The notes under the pieces: generated by a model
Databases searched by the model: none
Seen by the model: only the letters and a program-made list of their open reading frames with translations
Told to the model about the DNA's origin: nothing
Position numbers and translations under genes: made by a program
Source of the DNA: Acidobacteriota bacterium
Lineage (GTDB): Bacteria; Acidobacteriota; Terriglobia; UBA7540
Direction of reading: 5' to 3'
Length of the DNA: 9,055 nucleotides
Assembly (NCBI GenBank): GCA_021789565.1
Contig: JAJYJL010000232.1
Location: forward strand, 1-9,055
Shown here: positions 1 to 6,110 of the stretch, in pieces
Layout of the letters: every line of letters begins with the position of its first letter
Numbering within the stretch: position 1 is the first letter of the stretch

Positions 1-409
1 AAAGCCGGAAACTCACCGGCAAGCCGTCGCCAGCATACTGGTCAAAATGAAGCCGCAGACACTGAAGAAGATCAAAAACAATCCGAAGGGCGACCCGCTT
101 GAGATTTCGCGCGTGGCTGGAATTGCTGCGGCCAAGCGCACGGCCGACCTGATCCCACTTTGCCATCCCCTGCTGCTGAGCCACATTGATGTCCAGGCAG
201 AGTTCTGCAAAACGGGTGTCGCTATTACTGCGACAGTGCGCTCGACGGGTTTGACGGGGGTGGAGATGGAAGCCTTGACCGGCGCTGCAGTAGCCGCCCT
301 GACGGTATACGATATGTGCAAGGCCGTCGATCATGAAATCCAAATCACAAACCTGAAGCTTCTCTATAAGACCGGCGGCAAGTCCGGGGAATTTCGTGCA
401 TCGAAGTGA
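1..409 (+). CDS. moaC: Cyclic pyranopterin monophosphate synthase MoaC (5' end missing)
   Basis: MoaC acts with the radical-SAM enzyme MoaA in the first step of molybdenum cofactor synthesis, turning the GTP-derived 3',8-cyclo intermediate into cyclic pyranopterin monophosphate in the cytoplasm. The reading frame is already open at base 2 and runs to TGA at 407-409, so the true start lies upstream of the window. About 135 of the usual roughly 160 residues are present; the missing part is the N-terminus. The family signature is clear: RVAGIAAAKRT, LIPLCHPL, TGVEMEALTGAAVAALTVYD, MCKAV and a GGKSG tail. Residues matching the known catalytic set are visible: Lys of NPKGD (nt 86-88), His of LCHPL (nt 164-166), and Asp and Lys of YDMCKAV (nt 311-313 and 320-322). 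The next gene starts 49 bp downstream, and a second Moco gene follows at 1218. The internal ATG at 47 is not the start, because conserved MoaC sequence continues upstream of it. Confidence 0.96.
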   Translation, partial: KPETHRQAVASILVKMKPQTLKKIKNNPKGDPLEISRVAGIAAAKRTADLIPLCHPLLLSHIDVQAEFCKTGVAITATVRSTGLTGVEMEALTGAAVAALTVYDMCKAVDHEIQITNLKLLYKTGGKSGEFRASK

Positions 410-458
410 AAATGTGAGTTTATACCATGGTTAACAGCCCGGGTGAAGGATTGGCCTG

Positions 459-1190
459 ATGCCTGCAACGTTCAAGATTCTGGTGGTCGACGATAACCCG
501 ACCATCCTGAAGCTTCTCCGCCAGAGTCTCGAAAAATGTGGCGAATTGGTTACAGCCGCCGACGGCGTCGATGCCTTGCAAAAAGCTGTAGAAATTCAGC
601 CCGACTTAATCATCTCCGATTACTCCATGCCCGGCATGAACGGTCTTGATCTGTTCGAGAAGCTGCGAGGGCGGAGCGATACCTCGCAAATCCCTTTCGT
701 TTTCCTTTCTTCGCAAAAAGAGATTGACGAGCGGCTGCGGACAGTGGCAGAAGGCGTAGAAGACTACCTCGTCAAGCCATTTTTCGTGCAGGATCTCTCC
801 CGTCAGGTGCGGCATATCACCGCGCGGCTGTACGGAAGAAAGATGGAGAACCTACAGATGCGCGGAGGAACTACCGCCGGCCTGCTGAGCGAGATGAGCC
901 TGATCGACTGGATGCAATCGCTCGAACAGGGACGCAAGACCTGTACGCTCCTGCTGCGCTCCGGACAGGAGACTTGCAAGCTCTATTTCAATCAGGGACA
1001 GGTAACTCATGCCCAGTGCGGCCCTCTTGAAGGGAACGAGGCTGTTTATAAAGTTCTAACATGGGCGGACGGCGAATGGGAAGTGGACTTCACCAAGACC
1101 TCCAGCGAGCACACCACGACCATGTCAACCCAGGGCCTGATGATGGAGGGGTTGCGCCTGCTGGACGAAGCCTATCGGGATGCGGTTTAA
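459..1190 (+). CDS. Response regulator: REC receiver plus DUF4388 (PatA-like) domain
   Basis: A cytoplasmic two-component response regulator of 243 residues. The receiver domain spans about residues 5-125 and has the full phosphorylation set: acidic pair D11/D12, phospho-acceptor D54 in ISDYSMPGMNG, S84 as the switch Ser/Thr, and K106 in the VKPF motif. From about residue 135 to 240 follows a DUF4388 domain (motifs GLLSEMSLIDWMQSLEQG and LYFNQGQVTHAQ, and an acidic-aromatic stretch near WADGEWEVDF). This domain is common in PatA-type regulators of Acidobacteria, Deltaproteobacteria and cyanobacteria. There is no DNA-binding helix-turn-helix, no GGDEF and no kinase domain, so the output is probably protein-protein interaction; this part is inference. 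The start is supported by GAAGGA at 445-450, eight bases before the ATG. It lies between moaC and the MogA-family gene, 27 bp before the latter and in the same reading frame. The cognate histidine kinase is not in the window. Confidence 0.93.
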   Translation: MPATFKILVVDDNPTILKLLRQSLEKCGELVTAADGVDALQKAVEIQPDLIISDYSMPGMNGLDLFEKLRGRSDTSQIPFVFLSSQKEIDERLRTVAEGVEDYLVKPFFVQDLSRQVRHITARLYGRKMENLQMRGGTTAGLLSEMSLIDWMQSLEQGRKTCTLLLRSGQETCKLYFNQGQVTHAQCGPLEGNEAVYKVLTWADGEWEVDFTKTSSEHTTTMSTQGLMMEGLRLLDEAYRDAV

Positions 1191-1217
1191 AATGACGGGG
1201 CCTTCAAGAAACTGCCT

Positions 1218-1706
1218 GTGGAGCCTATGCTGCGCGCAAAGATTCTGGTTTTGAGTGATCTGGGCGTAAGGGGAGAACGGGAGGACCGGTCGGGCCCCGC
1301 CGTTCGTGAAGTCCTCGAATCGCATGGGTGGCAGGTGGTGGCGGTCGAACTGCTCCCCGATGAGTTTGACCAAATCTGCGCCCGGCTAAAGACCTGGGCC
1401 GATTCCGAGGATTGCGACGCGATTTTTACTTCCGGAGGGACGGGCCTCAGCCCGCGCGACGTCACCCCGCAGGCCACGCGATCTGTAATTGAAATCGAAA
1501 TTCCCGGCCTCCCTGAATTGATGCGTGCCGAGGGAACGAAGAGTACGCCGCTCGCGGCCCTGTCGCGCGCGGTCGCTGGAGTGCGAAATCGCAAGCTGAT
1601 CGTAAATCTTCCGGGAAGCCCACGCGGCGCCCGCGAGTCGCTTGAAATAATTATCAAAATTCTCCCCCATGCCATCGACCAGATTCAGGGTCGCACTGGC
1701 CACTGA
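1218..1706 (+). CDS. mog: MogA/MoaB-family molybdopterin adenylyltransferase
   Basis: This family adenylylates molybdopterin before molybdate insertion (MogA), or is its near relative MoaB. The product is 162 residues, a single MoCF-binding domain, against about 190 for E. coli MogA. Visible signatures are the TSGGTGLSPRDVTPQAT loop at residues 71-87 (substrate-binding GGTG and the Asp of RDVTP), an acidic site near D48, ELMR after the central helix, and LSRAVAGVRNRKLIVNLPG with SPRGARE near the C-terminus. The start is uncertain: GTG at 1218 has no good ribosome site, and ATG at 1227 has GGAG (1220-1223) only three bases before it. The frame is open right back to the stop codon of the preceding response regulator, so upstream sequence does not decide it. 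It shares direction and tight spacing with moaC and the regulator, which suggests one transcript. MogA versus MoaB cannot be settled here. Confidence 0.92.
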   Translation: MEPMLRAKILVLSDLGVRGEREDRSGPAVREVLESHGWQVVAVELLPDEFDQICARLKTWADSEDCDAIFTSGGTGLSPRDVTPQATRSVIEIEIPGLPELMRAEGTKSTPLAALSRAVAGVRNRKLIVNLPGSPRGARESLEIIIKILPHAIDQIQGRTGH

Positions 1707-1797
1707 ACAGGTAAACGAGGCCCGCCGGATCACGTATCTACCCTCAGTGCAAACTCAAGGTGTAAGATTGTGACATCAAACTTTAAGCAGGAGAGCT

Positions 1798-3687
1798 ATG
1801 GAACCTCATTTCAGCATGAATGAAGCAGCCGCAGTTACAGCCAGCATTGTTCGACACACAAAAGATCGTGGGATCGATGACAAAGCCAGGGAGGGACTTG
1901 CGAAGGACGTCGCGAATCTCGGCCTGAAAACCTTCAGACCCTATGCAGGGTCCCTCTCAAAAGATCCCGTTCATGCTTCGAACTTTTACCTGGTTGTCGA
2001 TGCGGTGGTGGAAGGAAAGGCCACGCCTCTGTTGATGCACGCAACTCTGGGCCCATCGGCGGCAGGGAAACTCCTGGCCGAACCTGTGCGCACGGAGCGC
2101 CTTCAGGCTGACGGAAAAGATGTGTTGCTCAGCTTCATTCCTTTTGGCAGCTACGATCATGAAACTATCCGAAAGTTTGCCGAACAGGTTGAGCGAGCCT
2201 TTCTGCCCAGGCCGCAACGCTCACAGCCAGCCGTAGCGGCCGGCAATCGCCACCCGGAAATCAGTTTGCCGGCCGTTTTCGATGCTTTCAGGGCCATCCT
2301 CGACAGGCTGCACGTCAACATGGCGTCCACGGTCCAGCTTTCGGCGACGCGCGAGATGACGACAGAGGAAGCACTCAAGCAGCGCGACGGCGAAAACCCC
2401 GTGGCCACCGGGCACACCCGGGTTTCCATCCGGCATCTTTACCACACTGGACTGTGGGCCGCCATTCGCTCTGGTTGGCGCGAGGGTTACAACGCCGAGG
2501 CTGACCACTTTATCGTCTCCGGCAACAACGCGGGGGAGATCGCCCAGTCAGTCGAAATGGTCAAGACCGCTATCCGCCATGCCGCCGGCTACACCAAGTT
2601 CACCACGGATACTTCCCGGCTCTTCGAACTTCAGGCTGACTCCCGGCATCCGGACCCGTGGAGCGATTCCGCCGTCAGTGAAAAATTCCAGCAGATTTTT
2701 TCTTCCGATGAGCAGAAGTGGATTCGCAGTGAGTTCTCAAAGCCTTTCGATCTCAGCGGAAGGAAATACATTTTCAGTGATTCGGAAATCCTTCGCCTCG
2801 GCGCCAAGTTCGGCCAGAGCCTGAAGCTCAACGAAGAACTCTACGACTACATCATCAAGGCCAAGGCAGAGGCCAGGCTGGGCACCGCGCTCGATTTTGA
2901 ACCGTCCATCGACGAAGCCGAAACTCTGACCACCGCTAAAGAACTCCTCTTTTACATGCATTGGCTCAAGGCGCGCGGCAGGACAGCACAGCTTTGCCCG
3001 CCCAACCTGGGGTTCAAAAAACGGCAGGCCTACCCGGTAGCGATGGCAAGCTCGCCGGCGGATGGCGTTGGGCTGGTGGACTACTGCCATCACAAAATGT
3101 GGCCCGAGCTTCCGAGGCGGGTCGAGAAAGAATTCGGCGGGAAGCCGCTGGAAGAACTCGCGGCGCGAGTCGCGGAACTGGCCGATGTGGCCGGGAGTTT
3201 TGACACCACTCTCAGCATTCACTCCGGCAGCGGCAAGCAACAGGAGGTCCTGGAGAAGATCGGAAAATCAACCGCGGGCCGCGTGAATTACAAAATATCC
3301 GGCGAGCTTCAACTGCAACTCTTTGACGTATTGCGAAGCCAGCCGGCTGGATCGCACTGGCGAAAACTGTATGAGCGGATGGTGAAGCGGGCCAATGATT
3401 TTGCTGCCACCGGAGCTTTCGGCTATGAAAGCGAACTGGCTGCGAAGTATGTTTCCATGGGCCTTGAATACGACCTCGGTGACGCATCGCGCGGCCGCGT
3501 GGACGGCAACCTCTTTCTGGTTTTCTGGCTGGGCAACCTGGTCGGAAGCCGGGATGTGGATTCACCGGACGGCGATCACCGATTCTTCAAAGAAAAGATT
3601 GACGAACTGCCGGAAGACCTGTTGGCTGAGGTGCGGCGGCGCAACAGCCGCTACGTCGTCTGGCTGGCTGAGCATTTACAAGGATAA
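1798..3687 (+). CDS. uxaE: UxaE-family ketohexuronate C4-epimerase homologue (tagaturonate/fructuronate epimerase)
   Basis: UxaE interconverts D-tagaturonate and D-fructuronate by C4 epimerisation, joining galacturonate catabolism to the glucuronate branch; it was first recognised in Thermotoga maritima. I place this 629-residue cytoplasmic protein in the family from remembered motifs: RHLYHTGLWAA (residues 212-222), SGNNAGEI (241-248), AGYTKFTTDTSRLF (263-276), FEPSIDEAETLTTAKE (367-382), and LSIHSGSGK (472-480) with H475. The His, Asp and Glu residues in these blocks (H213, H216, D271, D372, E373, H475) are candidates for metal or active-site ligands. By my recollection characterised members are near 480 residues, so the 150 or so residues before the epimerase-like part are an extension or divergent N-terminal region. 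No signal peptide or membrane segment is seen. The start ATG has AGGAG at 1789-1793, four bases upstream. The gene converges on larA with a 25 bp gap. A paralogue acting on another ketose or ketouronate is possible. Confidence 0.8.
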   Translation: MEPHFSMNEAAAVTASIVRHTKDRGIDDKAREGLAKDVANLGLKTFRPYAGSLSKDPVHASNFYLVVDAVVEGKATPLLMHATLGPSAAGKLLAEPVRTERLQADGKDVLLSFIPFGSYDHETIRKFAEQVERAFLPRPQRSQPAVAAGNRHPEISLPAVFDAFRAILDRLHVNMASTVQLSATREMTTEEALKQRDGENPVATGHTRVSIRHLYHTGLWAAIRSGWREGYNAEADHFIVSGNNAGEIAQSVEMVKTAIRHAAGYTKFTTDTSRLFELQADSRHPDPWSDSAVSEKFQQIFSSDEQKWIRSEFSKPFDLSGRKYIFSDSEILRLGAKFGQSLKLNEELYDYIIKAKAEARLGTALDFEPSIDEAETLTTAKELLFYMHWLKARGRTAQLCPPNLGFKKRQAYPVAMASSPADGVGLVDYCHHKMWPELPRRVEKEFGGKPLEELAARVAELADVAGSFDTTLSIHSGSGKQQEVLEKIGKSTAGRVNYKISGELQLQLFDVLRSQPAGSHWRKLYERMVKRANDFAATGAFGYESELAAKYVSMGLEYDLGDASRGRVDGNLFLVFWLGNLVGSRDVDSPDGDHRFFKEKIDELPEDLLAEVRRRNSRYVVWLAEHLQG

Positions 3688-3712
3688 GCGGGCGCGACTA
3701 CTGCGATCAGCC

Positions 3713-4981
3713 TTAGGCAGCTTTTGAGGCGCTTTCCTGGACGCGATAAAGCATTTCTCCTGCGCGTGGCACCAGCAGGATGCCCTCGTTTTCACGGTCC
3801 TTCCATTCTTCCGGATTGACGGTCGCAGGATCCATATAGCCCAGGTTGATGCGCTCGCAGCGCTCTTTGGAGATACCCGTCGCGAGGGTCACCTGTATGC
3901 GCGGCGTCTCCTTGCCGGTGGCAACATCGTACTTGCCCAGTCCTTTGACGTGTGTTGAGTGCGCCAACACGCCGCCCGGATAATCCTTAAATTTGTCCCA
4001 CTGCCCCAGGAAATAATCGCGGCAGTGGTAGCCAATCTCCTCGATGATCCTACCGTGCGTGTAGCTGACCTCGGTGATGTGTGGAGCGTAAATCACCACT
4101 TCGCCGCCGTCGGCCACGGCCGGCTCCATTTTGTACATCCCCTTCGCCCCGGTCCACAGATCGTCATAAAGCGTCGGCATCACAGAGAAAACTCGCTTGA
4201 AGGGCTTCTTCACAAAGATAATGTGCTTGCGGGCAGAAAGATCGGATGCAGCCTTCCACGCCTCCTGCGGCGAACCGAAATAAAGTCCTTCGAAACCCAC
4301 ATGCGTCACCACCAGCGCGAAGCAGGCCACTGGCCGGTCGATAAAACTTGCGGCACGGTCAATGATTGCGCGTACAGGCGTATAACCGGCTCCGATGATC
4401 TTGTAGTTGGTCATCAACGCTCCAACCCAGTGGGTCTGGTTGATGATTTCCGATCCGCCGATGCCCGGGAAAAAATATTTGTTCCCGCCAGAGAAGCCGA
4501 CAACCTCGTGCGGAAATACCGGCCCGCAGATAATGATCTGGTCGTAGTCAAGAATCAGCTTGTTCAGCCGCACGGGAATGTCCCTGGCCAGCACGCCACC
4601 GGTGATCTCGCCGATTTCCTGCGCCGGAATCACGCCCAGGGTAATGAAATTCTCAGGCACTTCCCAATGGTGGTTGAAGATATTGCTTTTTCCAGCTTTC
4701 CCGCCTACCACCTTGCGCCCCACGAGTTTGCCGAGGTGCTCGTCGTCCATAATGGGATGCGTGCCAAGCGCCACCAGGTAATCGAGCGCCGCAACGCGCG
4801 CGGAGAGTTCCCGCTCGAACAAGTCGAACATCAGCGGCATGGGCATGGTGCGGGTACCGTCAGGAATGATGATCAACACGCGCTTGCCATCAACAGCCAG
4901 CGTGGCCAGCCCTCCCTGAACTGTGCGGTTGATCTCCTCGCTGGTCAGATGACGGTCCGCAGACCCTTGTCCAATCACCAT
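3713..4981 (-). CDS. larA: LarA-family nickel-pincer 2-hydroxyacid racemase/epimerase
   Basis: LarA enzymes use a covalently bound nickel-pincer nucleotide to racemise or epimerise alpha-hydroxyacids by hydride transfer; lactate racemase is the type member, and other clades act on malate, phenyllactate or sugar acids such as gluconate. The product has 422 residues, the normal family length. The catalytic set is intact: an IIPDGTR motif (residues 38-44) at the place of the DDxTRP motif, H75 in ALGTHP, H158 in VFPHEVVGFSGG, K168 as the pincer-attachment lysine, and H184 in NQTH. The intervals H158-K168-H184 (10 and 16 residues) equal those of H174-K184-H200 in the Lactobacillus plantarum enzyme. 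A strong AAGGAGG (4988-4994) lies six bases before the ATG. It sits 65 bp downstream of the UxuB-type SDR on the same strand, so the two are probably co-transcribed. No larB, larC or larE is nearby. The neighbours favour a sugar acid over lactate as substrate; that is inference. Confidence 0.9.
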   Translation of the reverse strand: MVIGQGSADRHLTSEEINRTVQGGLATLAVDGKRVLIIIPDGTRTMPMPLMFDLFERELSARVAALDYLVALGTHPIMDDEHLGKLVGRKVVGGKAGKSNIFNHHWEVPENFITLGVIPAQEIGEITGGVLARDIPVRLNKLILDYDQIIICGPVFPHEVVGFSGGNKYFFPGIGGSEIINQTHWVGALMTNYKIIGAGYTPVRAIIDRAASFIDRPVACFALVVTHVGFEGLYFGSPQEAWKAASDLSARKHIIFVKKPFKRVFSVMPTLYDDLWTGAKGMYKMEPAVADGGEVVIYAPHITEVSYTHGRIIEEIGYHCRDYFLGQWDKFKDYPGGVLAHSTHVKGLGKYDVATGKETPRIQVTLATGISKERCERINLGYMDPATVNPEEWKDRENEGILLVPRAGEMLYRVQESASKAA

Positions 4982-4987
4982 TGCGCG

Positions 4988-4994
4988 CCTCCTT
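4988..4994 (-). promoter_or_regulatory. Shine-Dalgarno site of larA
   Basis: Read on the minus strand this is AAGGAGG, seven bases complementary to the 16S rRNA tail, six bases before the ATG at 4981. It is the strongest ribosome site in the window and fixes the larA start. Strong re-initiation at this site fits a gene lying second in an operon. Confidence 0.8.
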
Positions 4995-5046
4995 CAAATA
5001 CTTAGAGTCCCCTCGGTAAGCCCTTCACCTTTTATCGCGAACGCCC

Positions 5047-5880
5047 CTATACCCCACTATACGCCGAAAATCCCCCGTCGATTGGCACAATGACTCCGGT
5101 CACGAAAGCCGACGCAGGCGAAAGCAGCCACAGGACGGCGCCGAACAAGTCCTCCGGACTGCCGAACCGGGCCATCGGCGTGTGGTCAATGATTGATTTG
5201 CCACGCGCGGTCAATTCGCCTGTCTTTTCATCGGTAAGCAGGAACCTGTTCTGCTGTGTCATAAAGAAACCCGGAGCGATGGCGTTCACGCGAATCTTTG
5301 TCGAGTACAACTGCGCCAGGTGCACCGCCAGCCATTGCGTAAAGTTGCTGACTCCGGCTTTCGCGGCCGAGTAGGCAGGGATGCGCGTCAGGGGACGAAA
5401 AGCATTCATGGACGAAATATTGAGAATGGTCCCGTCGCCTTTTTCCGCCATGATCTTGCCGAACACCTGCGAGGGCAGCACGGTCCCGATAATGTTAAGA
5501 TCGAAAACCCATCGCAAGGCGTCAGCTGGAAGATCAAAAAACGTGAGATCGCCGCTGGTGGTTGCCTGGGGCTTGTTGCCTCCGGCAGCATTCACCAGGC
5601 AATCGACCGTGCCGAATTTCTCCAGGATGGCCTGTGAGGCCTGGCGCAGGCTCTCAACATCCAGAACATTGGTCTTCACCGTGATCGCCTGGCACGCGCG
5701 CGACCCCATCTTTTCCAGGATGCTCTTCGCCGGATCGAGATTCAGGTCCAGGATCGCCACGTTGGCTCCGCATCCCACCAGCGCCTGGGCGATTTCGCCG
5801 CCCAGTATTCCGGCCCCTCCAGTAATGGCGACAGTTCGTCCTGTAAAATCATACATCCGAGCCAATTCTTCCAATTCCAT
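5047..5880 (-). CDS. uxuB: SDR-type D-mannonate oxidoreductase (fructuronate reductase), UxuB/YjmF-like
   Basis: Predicted to catalyse NAD(P)H-dependent reduction of D-fructuronate to D-mannonate in the cytoplasm. It is a classical short-chain dehydrogenase of 277 residues from the chosen start. In numbering from the upstream ATG at 5898 (subtract six for the 5880 start) one sees TGGAGILG (26-33), NAAG (103-106), N135, S162/S163, and the Y176-SAA-K180 catalytic pair. D51 at the end of the second strand points to NAD(H). The GGNKPQATT segment (106-114) with FFDL and VFDLNIIGTVLPSQVF recalls the Bacillus YjmF/UxuB SDR type of mannonate oxidoreductase. The start at 5880 is preferred because GGAGG (5891-5895) lies ten bases before it; the upstream in-frame ATG at 5898 has no ribosome site and would itself contain this one. 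It is first in a probable two-gene unit with larA and divergent from the second SDR. Another polyol or sugar-acid substrate cannot be excluded. Confidence 0.87.
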   Translation of the reverse strand: MELEELARMYDFTGRTVAITGGAGILGGEIAQALVGCGANVAILDLNLDPAKSILEKMGSRACQAITVKTNVLDVESLRQASQAILEKFGTVDCLVNAAGGNKPQATTSGDLTFFDLPADALRWVFDLNIIGTVLPSQVFGKIMAEKGDGTILNISSMNAFRPLTRIPAYSAAKAGVSNFTQWLAVHLAQLYSTKIRVNAIAPGFFMTQQNRFLLTDEKTGELTARGKSIIDHTPMARFGSPEDLFGAVLWLLSPASAFVTGVIVPIDGGFSAYSGV

Positions 5881-5937
5881 TCCGGTATATCCTCCCATCA
5901 GGTTTGCAGTTTTTGAAATGAAGAGACTTTTGCTTTT

Positions 5938-5956
5938 GCGCGGATTTGTTTCGCGC
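5938..5956. repeat. Short inverted repeat, candidate operator
   Basis: GCGCG at 5938-5942 and its complement CGCGC at 5952-5956 flank a nine-base AT-rich centre (GATTTGTTT). It lies about 60 bp upstream of the uxuB start. The architecture, GC arms around an AT core totalling 19 bp, fits a dimeric repressor site, but the core is not itself palindromic, and five-base GC arms are common by chance in a GC-rich genome. Confidence 0.25.
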
Positions 5957-6016
5957 TCGAGCCCAGCGCCCGTCCAACCTCTCCACAGGTGCGAGTAAAA
6001 GGAAGACTAACACTCC

Positions 6017-6042
6017 CGCCAGCAATGGCGCAAGGGATGCGC
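6017..6042. repeat. Two overlapping small hairpins
   Basis: CGCCA-GCAA-TGGCG (6017-6030) is a perfect five-base stem with a four-base loop. GCGCA-AGGGA-TGCGC (6028-6042) is a second perfect five-base stem with a five-base loop. They share bases 6028-6030, so as RNA or cruciform structures they would exclude one another. They lie just upstream of the candidate promoter of the second SDR. Either could be a regulator site; function is unknown. Confidence 0.25.
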
Positions 6043-6051
6043 TCCTACATG

Positions 6052-6081
6052 TTGCCTGGCTTTTTCCCGTGATGGTAGCAT
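6052..6081 (+). promoter_or_regulatory. Candidate extended -10 promoter for the second SDR
   Basis: TTGCCT at 6052-6057 (four of six matches to TTGACA) is followed after 18 bases by TAGCAT at 6076-6081 (four of six matches to TATAAT), preceded by TGG at 6073-6075, which supplies the TGn of an extended -10 element. A transcript would begin near 6088, about 23 bases before the ATG at 6111. This fits the short-start model of the gene and argues against a start further upstream. Assignment is by eye against the sigma-70 consensus only. Confidence 0.35.
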
Positions 6082-6110
6082 GGCACTCGTACATCCTGAC
6101 GCTGAAAGGA

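Larger units (their letters stand above)
5881..6110. promoter_or_regulatory. Divergent intergenic region between the two SDR genes
   Basis: About 230 bp separate the two divergently read SDR genes, so promoters for both should lie here. On the plus side there is a reasonable extended -10 promoter (6052-6081). On the minus side I find no convincing -35/-10 pair. Short inverted repeats occur at 5938-5956 and 6017-6042 and could be operator sites or chance GC-rich palindromes. I see no convincing small ORF, tRNA or known riboswitch fold. A regulator binding here could control both transcripts together; no regulator gene is in the window. Confidence 0.5.

Noticed and set aside
424..431. ACCATGGT palindrome between moaC and the response regulator
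   Set aside because: Eight bases only, and an NcoI-like site of this kind is expected by chance; no sign of a larger operator.
1187..1675. 162-codon open frame on the minus strand opposite the mog-like gene
   Set aside because: Ser/Arg-rich shadow sequence of no recognisable family; the plus-strand frame has clear MoCF-domain motifs.
1707..1797. Promoter for the uxaE-like gene in the 91 bp gap
   Set aside because: A promoter is expected, but TTGTGA near 1768 has no -10 element at proper spacing before the ribosome site, and no other pair was convincing.
3688..3712. Terminator between the convergent uxaE-like and larA genes
   Set aside because: The 25 bp gap has no stable stem and no T tract on either strand.
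3959..5005. 348-codon open frame on the plus strand opposite larA
   Set aside because: The translation is rich in His, Arg and Asp with no recognisable motif, and it is antisense to a protein with a full catalytic signature and strong ribosome site. It is a codon-bias shadow.
5881..5898. ATG at 5898 as start of the UxuB-type SDR
   Set aside because: It has no ribosome site, and the GGAGG that serves the ATG at 5880 lies directly inside this extension.
5946..6110. Possible 55-residue N-terminal extension of the second SDR, including a short hydrophobic stretch
   Set aside because: The extension lacks SDR similarity, would give an unusually long protein, and overlaps the best candidate promoter; initiation at 6111 or 6117 fits family length.
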